Shown here: positions 1 through 13,900 of the stretch, piece by piece
Layout of the letters: each line of letters starts with the position of its first letter
How positions within the stretch are numbered: position 1 is the stretch's first letter
Source of the DNA: Metridium senile
Taxonomy: Eukaryota > Cnidaria > Anthozoa > Actiniaria > Metridiidae
Length of the DNA: 64,000 nucleotides
NCBI GenBank assembly: GCA_949775045.1
Contig: OX459105.1
Coordinates: 10,865,398 to 10,929,397, forward strand
Reading direction: 5' to 3'
The notes under the pieces: generated by a model
What the model was told of the DNA's origin: nothing
Seen by the model: the letters and a program-made list of their open reading frames with translations, nothing else
Databases searched by the model: none
Position numbers and translations under genes: made by a program

Positions 1-3000
1 CTGCTCAGGCAGTGATTCTTGAGGCTCAACATTTTGGACGGTTTGAATGAATTCAGTCTGTATCTTTCTTCTGCGAATTGGCTCTTTCTTGATGGGCTCA
101 GGTTCTTCTGGTTCTTGTTGTTCAAATAAGGTTCGGTCTAGCTTTTTCACTTCGTTGACCTCCGACTTGGTGATCTCTTTTGGAGCAAATTCTGGCATTT
201 GCAGTTTCTTGACTCTTGGAGCCTCTCTCTTTTCTATAGGTTCTTCGGGCTCTTCTGTGTTTTCAAACCTGCTGGTATTCAATTTTTGCACCTCGACGAC
301 CTCTTGCCTGACGATTTCTTTACTGGAAAATTCTGGGATGACAAGTTTCTTTGGCCTTTCTTTCTCCTGCTCAGGCAGTGATTCTTGAGGCTCAACATTT
401 TGGACGGTTTGAATGAATTCAGTCTGTATCTTTCTTCTGCGAATTGGCTCTTTCTTGATGGGCTCAGGTTCTTCTGGTTCTTGTTGTTCAAATAAGGTTC
501 GGTCTAGCTTTCTCACTTCGTTGACCTCTGACTTGGTGATCTCTTTTGGAGCAAATTCTGGCATTTGCAGTTTCTTGACTCTTGGAGCCTCTCTCTTTTC
601 TACTGGTCCATCGGGCTCTTCTGTGTTTTCAAACCTGCTGGTATTCAATTTTTGCACCTCGACGACCTCTTGCCTGACGATTTCTTTACTGGAAAATTCT
701 GGGATGACAAGTTTCTTTGGCCTTTCTTTCTCCTGCTCAGGCAGTGATTCTTGAGGCTCAACATTTTGGACGGTTTGAATGAATTCAGTCTGTATCTTTC
801 TTCTGCGAATTGGCTCTTTCTTGATGGGCTCAGGTTCTTCTGGTTCTTGTTGTTCAAATAAGGTTCGGTCTAGCTTTCTCACTTCGTTGACCTCTGACTT
901 GGTGATCTCTTTTGGAGCAAATTCTGGCATTTGCAGTTTCTTGACTCTTGGAGCCTCTCTCTTTTCTACTGGTCCATCGGGCTCTTCTGTGTTTTCAAAC
1001 CTGCTGGTATTCAATTTTTGCACCTCGACGACCTCTTGCCTGACGATTTCTTTACTGGAAAATTCTGGGATGACAAGTTTCTTTGGCCTTTCTTTCTCCT
1101 GCTCAGGCAGTGATTCTTGAGGCTCAACATTTTGGACGGTTTGAATGAATTCAGTCTGTATCTTTCTTCTGCGAATTGGCTCTTTCTTGATGGGCTCAGG
1201 TTCTTCTGGTTCTTGTTGTTCAAATAAGGTTCGGTCTAGCTTTTTCACTTCGTTGACCTCCGACTTGGTGATCTCTTTTGGAGCAAATTCTGGCATTTGC
1301 AGTTTCTTGACTCTTGGAGCCTCTCTCTTTTCTATAGGTTCTTCGGGCTCTTCTGTGTTTTCAAACCTGCTGGTATTCAATTTTTGCACCTCGACGACCT
1401 CTTGCCTGACGATTTCTTTACTGGAAAATTCTGGGATGACAAGTTTCTTTGGCCTTTCTTTCTCCTGCTCAGGCAGTGATTCTTGAGGCTCAACATTTTG
1501 GACGGTTTGAATGAATTCAGTCTGTATCTTTCTTCTGCGAATTGGCTCTTTCTTGATGGGCTCAGGTTCTTCTGGTTCTTGTTGTTCAAATAAGGTTCGG
1601 TCTAGCTTTCTCACTTCGTTGACCTCTGACTTGGTGATCTCTTTTGGAGCAAATTCTGGCATTTGCAGTTTCTTGACTCTTGGAGCCTCTCTCTTTTCTA
1701 CTGGTCCATCGGGCTCTTCTGTGTTTTCAAACCTGCTGGTATTCAATTTTTGCACCTCGACGACCTCTTGCCTGACGATTTCTTTACTGGAAAATTCTGG
1801 GATGACAAGTTTCTTTGGCCTTTCTTTCTCCTGCTCAGGCAGTGATTCTTGAGGCTCAACATTTTGGACGGTTTGAATGAATTCAGTCTGTATCTTTCTT
1901 CTGCGAATTGGCTCTTTCTTGATGGGCTCAGGTTCTTCTGGTTCTTGTTGTTCAAATAAGGTTCGGTCTAGCTTTTTCACTTCGTTGACCTCTGACTTGG
2001 TGATCTCTTTTGGAGCAAATTCTGGCATTTGCAGTTTCTTGACTCTTGGAGCCTCTCTCTTTTCTATAGGTTCTTCGGGCTCTTCTGTGTTTTCAAACCT
2101 GCTGGTATTCAATTTTTGCACCTCGACGACCTCTTGCCTGACGATTTCTTTACTGGAAAATTCTGGGATGACAAGTTTCTTTGGCCTTTCTTTCTCCTGC
2201 TCAGGCAGTGATTCTTGAGGCTCAACATTTTGGACGGTTTGAATGAATTCAGTCTGTATCTTTCTTCTGCGAATTGGCTCTTTCTTGATGGGCTCAGGTT
2301 CTTCTGGTTCTTGTTGTTCAAATAAGGTTCGGTCTAGCTTTTTCACTTCGTTGACCTCTGACTTGGTGATCTCTTTTGGAGCAAATTCTGGCATTTGCAG
2401 TTTCTTGACTCTTGGAGCCTCTCTCTTTTCTACTGGTCCATCGGGCTCTTCTGTGTTTTCAAACCTGCTGGTATTCAATTTTTGCACCTCGACGACCTCT
2501 TGCCTGACGATTTCTTTACTGGAAAATTCTGGGATGACAAGTTTCTTTGGCCTTTCTTTCTCCTGCTCAGGCAGTGATTCTTGAGGCTCAACATTTTGGA
2601 CGGTTTGAATGAATTCAGTCTGTATCTTTCTTCTGCGAATTGGCTCTTTCTTGATGGGCTCAGGTTCTTCTGGTTCTTGTTGTTCAAATAAGGTTCGGTC
2701 TAGCTTTTTCACTTCGTTGACCTCCGACTTGGTGATCTCTTTTGGAGCAAATTCTGGCATTTGCAGTTTCTTGACTCTTGGAGCCTCTCTCTTTTCTATA
2801 GGTTCTTCGGGCTCTTCTGTGTTTTCAAACCTGCTGGTATTCAATTTTTGCACCTCGACGACCTCTTGCCTGACGATTTCTTTACTGGAAAATTCTGGGA
2901 TGACAAGTTTCTTTGGCCTTTCTTTCTCCTGCTCAGGCAGTGATTCTTGAGGCTCAACATTTTGGACGGTTTGAATGAATTCAGTCTGTATCTTTCTTCT

Positions 3001-4920
3001 GCGAATTGGCTCTTTCTTGATGGGCTCAGGTTCTTCTGGTTCTTGTTGTTCAAATAAGGTTCGGTCTAGCTTTCTCACTTCGTTGACCTCTGACTTGGTG
3101 ATCTCTTTTGGAGCAAATTCTGGCATTTGCAGTTTCTTGACTCTTGGAGCCTCTCTCTTTTCTACTGGTCCATCGGGCTCTTCTGTGTTTTCAAACCTGC
3201 TGGTATTCAATTTTTGCACCTCGACGACCTCTTGCCTGACGATTTCTTTACTGGAAAATTCTGGGATGACAAGTTTCTTTGGCCTTTCTTTCTCCTGCTC
3301 AGGCAGTGATTCTTGAGGCTCAACATTTTGGACGGTTTGAATGAATTCAGTCTGTATCTTTCTTCTGCGAATTGGCTCTTTCTTGATGGGCTCAGGTTCT
3401 TCTGGTTCTTGTTGTTCAAATAAGGTTCGGTCTAGCTTTCTCACTTCGTTGACCTCTGACTTGGTGATCTCTTTTGGAGCAAATTCTGGCATTTGCAGTT
3501 TCTTGACTCTTGGAGCCTCTCTCTTTTCTACTGGTCCATCGGGCTCTTCTGTGTTTTCAAACCTGCTGGTATTCAATTTTTGCACCTCGACGACCTCTTG
3601 CCTGACGATTTCTTTACTGGAAAATTCTGGGATGACAAGTTTCTTTGGCCTTTCTTTCTCCTGCTCAGGCAGTGATTCTTGAGGCTCAACATTTTGGACG
3701 GTTTGAATGAATTCAGTCTGTATCTTTCTTCTGCGAATTGGCTCTTTCTTGATGGGCTCAGGTTCTTCTGGTTCTTGTTGTTCAAATAAGGTTCGGTCTA
3801 GCTTTTTCACTTCGTTGACCTCCGACTTGGTGATCTCTTTTGGAGCAAATTCTGGCATTTGCAGTTTCTTGACTCTTGGAGCCTCTCTCTTTTCTATAGG
3901 TTCTTCGGGCTCTTCTGTGTTTTCAAACCTGCTGGTATTCAATTTTTGCACCTCGACGACCTCTTGCCTGACGATTTCTTTACTGGAAAATTCTGGGATG
4001 ACAAGTTTCTTTGGCCTTTCTTTCTCCTGCTCAGGCAGTGATTCTTGAGGCTCAACATTTTGGACGGTTTGAATGAATTCAGTCTGTATCTTTCTTCTGC
4101 GAATTGGCTCTTTCTTGATGGGCTCAGGTTCTTCTGGTTCTTGTTGTTCAAATAAGGTTCGGTCTAGCTTTCTCACTTCGTTGACCTCTGACTTGGTGAT
4201 CTCTTTTGGAGCAAATTCTGGCATTTGCAGTTTCTTGACTCTTGGAGCCTCTCTCTTTTCTACTGGTCCATCGGGCTCTTCTGTGTTTTCAAACCTGCTG
4301 GTATTCAATTTTTGCACCTCGACGACCTCTTGCCTGACGATTTCTTTACTGGAAAATTCTGGGATGACAAGTTTCTTTGGCCTTTCTTTCTCCTGCTCAG
4401 GCAGTGATTCTTGAGGCTCAACATTTTGGACGGTTTGAATGAATTCAGTCTGTATCTTTCTTCTGCGAATTGGCTCTTTCTTGATGGGCTCAGGTTCTTC
4501 TGGTTCTTGTTGTTCAAATAAGGTTCGGTCTAGCTTTTTCACTTCGTTGACCTCTGACTTGGTGATCTCTTTTGGAGCAAATTCTGGCATTTGCAGTTTC
4601 TTGACTCTTGGAGCCTCTCTCTTTTCTATAGGTTCTTCGGGCTCTTCTGTGTTTTCAAACCTGCTGGTATTCAATTTTTGCACCTCGACGACCTCTTGCC
4701 TGACGATTTCTTTACTGGAAAATTCTGGGATGACAAGTTTCTTTGGCCTTTCTTTCTCCTGCTCAGGCAGTGATTCTTGAGGCTCAACATTTTGGACGGT
4801 TTGAATGAATTCAGTCTGTATCTTTCTTCTGCGAATTGGCTCTTTCTTGATGGGCTCAGGTTCTTCTGGTTCTTGTTGTTCAAATAAGGTTCGGTCTAGC
4901 TTTTTCACTTCGTTGACCTC
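1..4920 (-). repeat. Seven-unit higher-order repeat (2,562 bp), two copies
   Basis: Unit types follow the same order in two successive blocks of seven, at 47-2608 and 2609-about 4900. The EEPI/DGPV order is I-T-T-I-T-I-T in the first block and I-T-T-I-T-I in the second, then the match ends at the unit starting at 4805. A silent marker (CTCCGAC versus CTCTGAC) and a K/R marker keep the same seven-unit spacing. This indicates a recent block duplication by unequal exchange or an assembly duplication. Confidence 0.7.
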
Positions 4921-7900
4921 TGACTTGGTGATCTCTTTTGGAGCAAATTCTGGCATTTGCAGTTTCTTGACTCTTGGAGCCTCTCTCTTTTCTATAGGTT
5001 CTTCGGGCTCTTCTGTGTTTTCAAACCTGCTGGTATTCAATTTTTGCACCTCGACGACCTCTTGCCTGACAATTTCTTTACTGGAAAATTCTGGGATGAC
5101 AAGTTTCTTTGGCCTTTCTTTCTCCTGCTCAGGCAGGGATTCTTGAGGCTCAACATTTTGGACGGTTTGAATGAATTCAGTCTGTATCTTTCTTCTTCGA
5201 ATTGGCTCTTTCTTGATGGGCTCAGGTTCTTCTGGTTCTTGTTGTTGAAATAAGGTTCGGTCTAGCTTTCTCACTTCGTTGACCTCTGACTTGGTGATCT
5301 CTTTTGGAGCAAATTCTGGCATTTGCAGTTCCTTGACTCTTGGAGCCTCTCTCTTTTCTATAGGTTCTTCGGGCTCTTCTGTGTTTTCAAACCTGCTGGT
5401 ATTCAATTTTTGCACCTCGACGACCTCTTGCCTGACGATTTCTTTACTGGAAAATTCTGGGATGACAAGTTTCTTCGGCCTTTCTTTCTCCTGCTCAGGC
5501 AGTGATTCTTGAGGCTCAACATTTTGGACGGTTTGAATGAATTCAGTCTGTATCTTTCTTCTGCGAATTGGCTCTTTCTTGATGGGCTCAGGTTCTTCTG
5601 GTTCTTGTTGTTCAAATAAGGTTCGGTCTAGCTTTTTCACTTCGTTGACCTCTGACTTGGTGATCTCTTTTGGAGCAAATTCTGGCATTTGCAGTTTCTT
5701 GACTCTTGGAGCCTCTCTCTTTTCTATAGGTTCTTCGGGCTCTTCTGTGTTTTCAAACCTGCTGGTATTCAATTTTTGCACCTCGACGACCTCTTGCCTG
5801 ACAATTTCTTTACCGGAAAATTCTGGGATGACAAGTTTCTTTGGCCTTTCTTTCTCCTGCTCAGGCAGTGATTCTTGAGGCTCAACATTTTGGACGGTTT
5901 GAATGAATTCAGTCTGTATCTTTCTTCTGCGAATTGGCTCTTTCTTGATGGGCTCAGGTTCTTCTGGTTCTTGTTGTTCAAATAAGGTTCGGTCTAGCTT
6001 TTTCACTTCGTTGACCTCTGACTTGGTGATCTCTTTTGGAGCAAATTCTGGCATTTGCAGTTTCTTGACTCTTGGAGCCTCTCTCTTTTCTATAGGTTCT
6101 TCGGGTTCTTCTGTGTTTTCAAACCTGCTGGTATTCAATTTTTGCACCTCGACGACCTCTTGCCTGACGATTTCTTTACTGGAAAATTCTGGGATGACAA
6201 GTTTCTTTGGCCTTTCTTTCTCCTGCTCAGGCAGTGATTCTTGAGGCTCAACATTTTGGACGGTTTGAATGAATTCAGTCTGTATCTTTCTTCTGCGAAT
6301 TGGCTCTTTCTTGATGGGCTCAGGTTCTTCTGGTTCTTGTTGTTCAAATAAGGTTCGGTCTAGCTTTCTCACTTCGTTGACCTCTGACTTGGTGATCTCT
6401 TTTGGAGCAAATTCTGGCATTTGCAGTTTCTTGACTCTTGGAGCCTCTCTCTTTTCTACTGGTCCATCGGGCTCTTCTGTGTTTTCAAACCTGCTGGTAT
6501 TCAATTTTTGCACCTCGACGACCTCTTGCCTGACGATTTCTTTACTGGAAAATTCTGGGATGACAAGTTTCTTTGGCCTTTCTTTCTCCTGCTCAGGCAG
6601 TGATTCTTGAGGCTCAACATTTTGGACGGTTTGAATGAATTCAGTCTGTATCTTTCTTCTGCGAATTGGCTCTTTCTTGATGGGCTCAGGTTCTTCTGGT
6701 TCTTGTTGTTCAAATAAGGTTCGGTCTAGCTTTTTCACTTCGTTGACCTCTGACTTGGTGATCTCTTTTGGAGCAAATTCTGGCATTTGCAGTTTCTTGA
6801 CACTTGGAGCCTCTCTCTTTTCTATAGGTTCTTCGGGCTCTTCTGTGTTTTCAAACCTGCTGGTATTCAATTTTTGCACCTCGACGACCTCTTGCCTGAC
6901 GATTTCTTTACTGGAAAATTCTGGGATGACAAGTTTCTTTGGCCTTTCTTTCTCCTGCTCAGGCAGTGATTCTTGAGGCTCAACATTTTGGACGGTTTGA
7001 ATGAATTCAGTCTGTATCTTTCTTCTGCGAATTGGCTCTTTCTTGATGGGCTCAGGTTCTTCTGGTTCTTGTTGTTCAAATAAGGTTCGGTCTAGCTTTT
7101 TCACTTCGTTGACCTCTGACTTGGTGATCTCTTTTGGAGCAAATTCTGGCATTTGCAGTTTCTTGACTCTTGGAGCCTCTCTCTTTTCTATAGGTTCTTC
7201 GGGCTCTTCTGTGTTTTCAAACCTGCTGGTATTCAATTTTTGCACCTCGACGACCTCTTGCCTGACAATTTCTTTACTGGAAAATTCTGGGATGACAAGT
7301 TTCTTTGGCCTTTCTTTCTCCTGCTCAGGCAGGGATTCTTGAGGCTCAACATTTTGGACGGTTTGAATGAATTCAGTCTGTATCTTTCTTCTTCGAATTG
7401 GCTCTTTCTTGATGGGCTCAGGTTCTTCTGGTTCTTGTTGTTGAAATAAGGTTCGGTCTAGCTTTCTCACTTCGTTGACCTCTGACTTGGTGATCTCTTT
7501 TGGAGCAAATTCTGGCATTTGCAGTTTCTTGACTCTTGGAGCCTCTCTCTTTTCTATAGGTTCTTCGGGCTCTTCTGTGTTTTGAAACCTGCTGGTATTC
7601 AATTTTTGCACCTCGATGACCTCTTGCCTGACGATTTCTTTACTGGAAAATTCTGGGATGACAAGTTTCTTCGGCCTTTCTTTCTCCTGCTCAGGCAGTG
7701 ATTCTTGAGGCTCAACATTTTGGACGGTTTGAATGAATTCAGTCTGTATCTTTCTTCTGCGAATTGGCTCTTTCTTGATGGGCTCAGGTTCTTCTGGTTC
7801 TTGTTGTTCAAATAAGGTTCGGTCTAGCTTTTTCACTTCGTTGACCTCTGACTTGGTGATCTCTTTTGGAGCAAATTCTGGCATTTGCAGTTTCTTGACT

Positions 7901-10900
7901 CTTGGAGCCTCTCTCTTTTCTATAGGTTCTTCGGGCTCTTCTGTGTTTTCAAACCTGCTGGTATTCAATTTTTGCACCTCGACGACCTCTTGCCTGACAA
8001 TTTCTTTACTGGAAAATTCTGGGATGACAAGTTTCTTTGGCATTTCTTTCTCCTGCTCAGGCAGGGATTCTTGAGGCTCAACATTTTGGACGGTTTGAAT
8101 GAATTCAGTCTGTATCTTTCTTCTTCGAATTGGCTCTTTCTTGATGGGCTCAGGTTCTTCTGGTTCTTGTTGTTCAAATAAGGTTCGGTCTAGCTTTTTC
8201 ACTTCGTTGACCTCTGACTTGGTGATCTCTTTTGGAGCAAATTCTGGCATTTGCAGTTTCTTGACTCTTGGAGCCTCTCTCTTTTCTATAGGTTCTTCGG
8301 GCTCTTCTGTGTTTTCAAACCTGCTGGTATTCAATTTTTGCACCTCGACGACCTCTTGCCTGACAATTTCTTTACTGGAAAATTCTGGGATGACAAGTTT
8401 CTTTGGCCTTTCTTTCTCCTGCTCAGGCAGGGATTCTTGAGGCTCAACATTTTGGACGGTTTGAATGAATTCAGTCTGTATCTTTCTTCTTCGAATTGGC
8501 TCTTTCTTGATGGGCTCAGGTTCTTCTGGTTCTTGTTGTTGAAATAAGGTTCGGTCTAGCTTTCTCACTTCGTTGACCTCTGACTTGGTGATCTCTTTTG
8601 GAGCAAATTCTGGCATTTGCAGTTTCTTGACTCTTGGAGCCTCTCTCTTTTCTATAGGTTCTTCGGGCTCTTCTGTGTTTTCAAACCTGCTGGTATTCAA
8701 TTTTTGCACCTCGACGACCTCTTGCCTGACGATTTCTTTACTGGAAAATTCTGGGATGACAAGTTTCTTCGGCCTTTCTTTCTCCTGCTCAGGCAGTGAT
8801 TCTTGAGGCTCAACATTTTGGACGGTTTGAATGAATTCAGTCTGTATCTTTCTTCTGCGAATTGGCTCTTTCTTGATGGGCTCAGGTTCTTCTGGTTCTT
8901 GTTGTTCAAATAAGGTTCGGTCTAGCTTTTTCACTTCGTTGACCTCTGACTTGGTGATCTCTTTTGGAGCAAATTCTGGCATTTGCAGTTTCTTGACTCT
9001 TGGAGCCTCTCTCTTTTCTATAGGTTCTTCGGGCTCTTCTGTGTTTTCAAACCTGCTGGTATTCAATTTTTGCACCTCGACGACCTCTTGCCTGACGATT
9101 TCTTTACTGGAAAATTCTGGGATGACAAGTTTCTTTGGCCTTTCTTTCTCCTGCTCAGGCAGTGATTCTTGAGGCTCAACATTTTGGACGGTTTGAATGA
9201 ATTCAGTCTGTATCTTTCTTCTGCGAATTGGCTCTTTCTTGATGGGCTCAGGTTCTTCTGGTTCTTGTTGTTCAAATAAGGTTCGGTCTAGCTTTCTCAC
9301 TTCGTTGACCTCTGACTTGGTGATCTCTTTTGGAGCAAATTCTGGCATTTGCAGTTTCTTGACTCTTGGAGCCTCTCTCTTTTCTATAGGTTCTTCGGGC
9401 TCTTCTGTGTTTTCAAACCTGCTGGTATTCAATTTTTGCACCTCGACGACCTCTTGCCTGACGATTTCTTTACTGGAAAATTCTGGGATGACAAGTTTCT
9501 TCGGCCTTTCTTTCTCCTGCTCAGGCAGTGATTCTTGAGGCTCAACATTTTGGACGGTTTGAATGAATTCAGTCTGTATCTTTCTTCTGCGAATTGGCTC
9601 TTTCTTGATGGGCTCAGGTTCTTCTGGTTCTTGTTGTTCAAATAAGGTTCGGTCTAGCTTTTTCACTTCGTTGACCTCTGACTTGGTGATCTCTTTTGGA
9701 GCAAATTCTGGCATTTGCAGTTTCTTGACTCTTGGAGCCTCTCTCTTTTCTATAGGTTCTTCGGGCTCTTCTGTGTTTTCAAACCTGCTGGTATTCAATT
9801 TTTGCACCTCGACGACCTCTTGCCTGACGATTTCTTTACTGGAAAATTCTGGGATGACAAGTTTCTTTGGCCTTTCTTTCTCCTGCTCAGGCAGGGATTC
9901 TTGAGGCTCAACATTTTGGACGGTTTGAATGAATTCAGTCTGTATCTTTCTTCTGCGAATTGGCTCTTTCTTGATGGGCTCAGGTTCTTCTGGTTCTTGT
10001 TGTTCAAATAAGGTTCGGTCTAGCTTTTTCACTTCGTTGACCTCTGACTTGGTGATCTCTTTTGGAGCAAATTCTGGCATTTGCAGTTTCTTGACTCTTG
10101 GAGCCTCTCTCTTTTCTATAGGTTCTTCGGGCTCTTCTGTGTTTTCAAACCTGCTGGTATTCAATTTTTGCACCTCGACGACCTCTTGCCTGACGATTTC
10201 TTTACTGGAAAATTCTGGGATGACAAGTTTCTTTGGCCTTTCTTTCTCCTGCTCAGGCAGTGATTCTTGAGGCTCAACATTTTGGACGGTTTGAATGAAT
10301 TCAGTCTGTATCTTTCTTGTGCGAATTGGCTCTTTCTTGATGGGCTCAGGTTCTTCTGGTTCTTGTTGTTCAAATAAGGTTCGGTCTAGCTTTTTCACTT
10401 CGTTGACCTCTGACTTGGTGATCTCTTTTGGAGCAAATTCTGGCATTTGCAGTTTCTTGACTCTTGGAGCCTCTCTCTTTTCTATAGGTTCTTCGGGCTC
10501 TTCTGTGTTTTCAAACCTGCTGGTATTCAATTTTTGCACCTCGACGACCTCTTGCCTGACGATTTCTTTACTGGAAAATTCTGGGATGACAAGTTTCTTT
10601 GGCCTTTCTTTCTCCTGCTCAGGCAGGGATTCTTGAGGCTCAACATTTTGGACGGTTTGAATGAATTCAGTCTGTATCTTTCTTCTGCGAATTGGCTCTT
10701 TCTTGATGGGCTCAGGTTCTTCTGGTTCTTGTTGTTCAAATAAGGTTCGGTCTAGCTTTTTCACTTCGTTGACCTCTGACTTGGTGATCTCTTTTGGAGC
10801 AAATTCTGGCATTTGCAGTTTCTTGACTCTTGGAGCCTCTCTCTTTTCTATAGGTTCTTCGGGCTCTTCTGTGTTTTCAAACCTGCTGGTATTCAATTTT

Positions 10901-13900
10901 TGCACCTCGACGACCTCTTGCCTGACGATTTCTTTACTGGAAAATTCTGGGATGACAAGTTTCTTTGGCCTTTCTTTCTCCTGCTCAGGCAGTGATTCTT
11001 GAGGCTCAACATTTTGGACGGTTTGAATGAATTCAGTCTGTATCTTTCTTCTGCGAATTGGCTCTTTCTTGATGGGCTCAGGTTCTTCTGGTTCTTGTTG
11101 TTGAAATAAGGTTCGGTCTAGCTTTCTCACTTCGTTGACCTCTGACTTGGTGATCTCTTTTGGAGCAAATTCTGGCATTTGCAGTTTCTTGACTCTTGGA
11201 GCCTCTCTCTTTTCTATAGGTTCTTCGGGCTCTTCTGTGTTTTCAAACCTGCTGGTATTCAATTTTTGCACCTCGACGACCTCTTGCCTGACGATTTCTT
11301 TACTGGAAAATTCTGGGATGACAAGTTTCTTCGGCCTTTCTTTCTCCTGCTCAGGCAGTGATTCTTGAGGCTCAACATTTTGGACGGTTTGAATGAATTC
11401 AGTCTGTATCTTTCTTCTGCGAATTGGCTCTTTCTTGATGGGCTCAGGTTCTTCTGGTTCTTGTTGTTCAAATAAGGTTCGGTCTAGCTTTTTCACTTCG
11501 TTGACCTCTGACTTGGTGATCTCTTTTGGAGCAAATTCTGGCATTTGCAGTTTCTTGACTCTTGGAGCCTCTCTCTTTTCTATAGGTTCTTCGGGCTCTT
11601 CTGTGTTTTCAAACCTGCTGGTATTCAATTTTTGCACCTCGACGACCTCTTGCCTGACGATTTCTTTACTGGAAAATTCTGGGATGACAAGTTTCTTTGG
11701 CCTTTCTTTCTCCTGCTCAGGCAGTGATTCTTGAGGCTCAACATTTTGGACGGTTTGAATGAATTCAGTCTGTATCTTTCTTCTGCGAATTGGCTCTTTC
11801 TTGATGGGCTCAGGTTCTTCTGGTTCTTGTTGTTCAAATAAGGTTCGGTCTAGCTTTTTCACTTCGTTGACCTCTGACTTGGTGATCTCTTTTGGAGCAA
11901 ATTCTGGCATTTGCAGTTTCTTGACTCTTGGAGCCTCTCTCTTTTCTACTGGTCCATCGGGCTCTTCTGTGTTTTCAAACCTGCTGGTATTCAATTTTTG
12001 CACCTCGACGACCTCTTGCCTGACGATTTCTTTACTGGAAAATTCTGGGATGACAAGTTTCTTTGGCCTTTCTTTCTCCTGCTCAGGCAGTGATTCTTGA
12101 GGCTCAACATTTTGGACGGTTTGAATGAATTCAGTCTGTATCTTTCTTCTGCGAATTGGCTCTTTCTTGATGGGCTCAGGTTCTTCTGGTTCTTGTTGTT
12201 CAAATAAGGTTCGGTCTAGCTTTTTCACTTCGTTGACCTCTGACTTGGTGATCTCTTTTGGAGCAAATTCTGGCATTTGCAGTTTCTTGACTCTTGGAGC
12301 CTCTCTCTTTTCTACTGGTCCATCGGGCTCTTCTGTGTTTTCAAACCTGCTGGTATTCAATTTTTGCACCTCGACGACCTCTTGCCTGACGATTTCTTTA
12401 CTGGAAAATTCTGGGATGACAAGTTTCTTTGGCCTTTCTTTCTCCTGCTCAGGCAGTGATTCTTGAGGCTCAACATTTTGGACGGTTTGAATGAATTCAG
12501 TCTGTATCTTTCTTCTGCGAATTGGCTCTTTCTTGATGGGCTCAGGTTCTTCTGGTTCTTGTTGTTCAAATAAGGTTCGGTCTAGCTTTTTCACTTCGTT
12601 GACCTCTGACTTGGTGATCTCTTTTGGAGCAAATTCTGGCATTTGCAGTTTCTTGACTCTTGGAGCCTCTCTCTTTTCTATAGGTTCTTCGGGCTCTTCT
12701 GTGTTTTCAAACCTGCTGGTATTCAATTTTTGCACCTCGACGACCTCTTGCCTGACAATTTCTTTACTGGAAAATTCTGGGATGACAAGTTTCTTTGGCC
12801 TTTCTTTCTCCTGCTCAGGCAGGGATTCTTGAGGCTCAACATTTTGGACGGTTTGAATGAATTCAGTCTGTATCTTTCTTCTTCGAATTGGCTCTTTCTT
12901 GATGGGCTCAGGTTCTTCTGGTTCTTGTTGTTCAAATAAGGTTCGGTCTAGCTTTTTCACTTCGTTGACCTCTGACTTGGTGATCTCTTTTGGAGCAAAT
13001 TCTGGCATTTGCAGTTTCTTGACTCTTGGAGCCTCTCTCTTTTCTACTGGTCCATCGGGCTCTTCTGTGTTTTCAAACCTGCTGGTATTCAATTTTTGCA
13101 CCTCGACGACCTCTTGCCTGACGATTTCTTTACTGGAAAATTCTGGGATGACAAGTTTCTTTGGCCTTTCTTTCTCCTGCTCAGGCAGTGATTCTTGAGG
13201 CTCAACATTTTGGACGGTTTGAATGAATTCAGTCTGTATCTTTCTTCTGCGAATTGGCTCTTTCTTGATGGGCTCAGGTTCTTCTGGTTCTTGTTGTTCA
13301 AATAAGGTTCGGTCTAGCTTTTTCACTTCGTTGACCTCTGACTTGGTGATCTCTTTTGGAGCAAATTCTGGCATTTGCAGTTTCTTGACTCTTGGAGCCT
13401 CTCTCTTTTCTATAGGTTCTTCGGGCTCTTCTGTGTTTTCAAACCTGCTGGTATTCAATTTTTGCACCTCGACGACCTCTTGCCTGACGATTTCTTTACT
13501 GGAAAATTCTGGGATGACAAGTTTCTTCGGCCTTTCTTTCTCCTGCTCAGGCAGTGATTCTTGAGGCTCAACATTTTGGACGGTTTGAATGAATTCAGTC
13601 TGTATCTTTCTTCTGCGAATTGGCTCTTTCTTGATGGGCTCAGGTTCTTCTGGTTCTTGTTGTTCAAATAAGGTTCGGTCTAGCTTTTTCACTTCGTTGA
13701 CCTCTGACTTGGTGATCTCTTTTGGAGCAAATTCTGGCATTTGCAGTTTCTTGACTCTTGGAGCCTCTCTCTTTTCTATAGGTTCTTCGGGCTCTTCTGT
13801 GTTTTCAAACCTGCTGGTATTCAATTTTTGCACCTCGACGACCTCTTGCCTGACAATTTCTTTACTGGAAAATTCTGGGATGACAAGTTTCTTTGGCATT

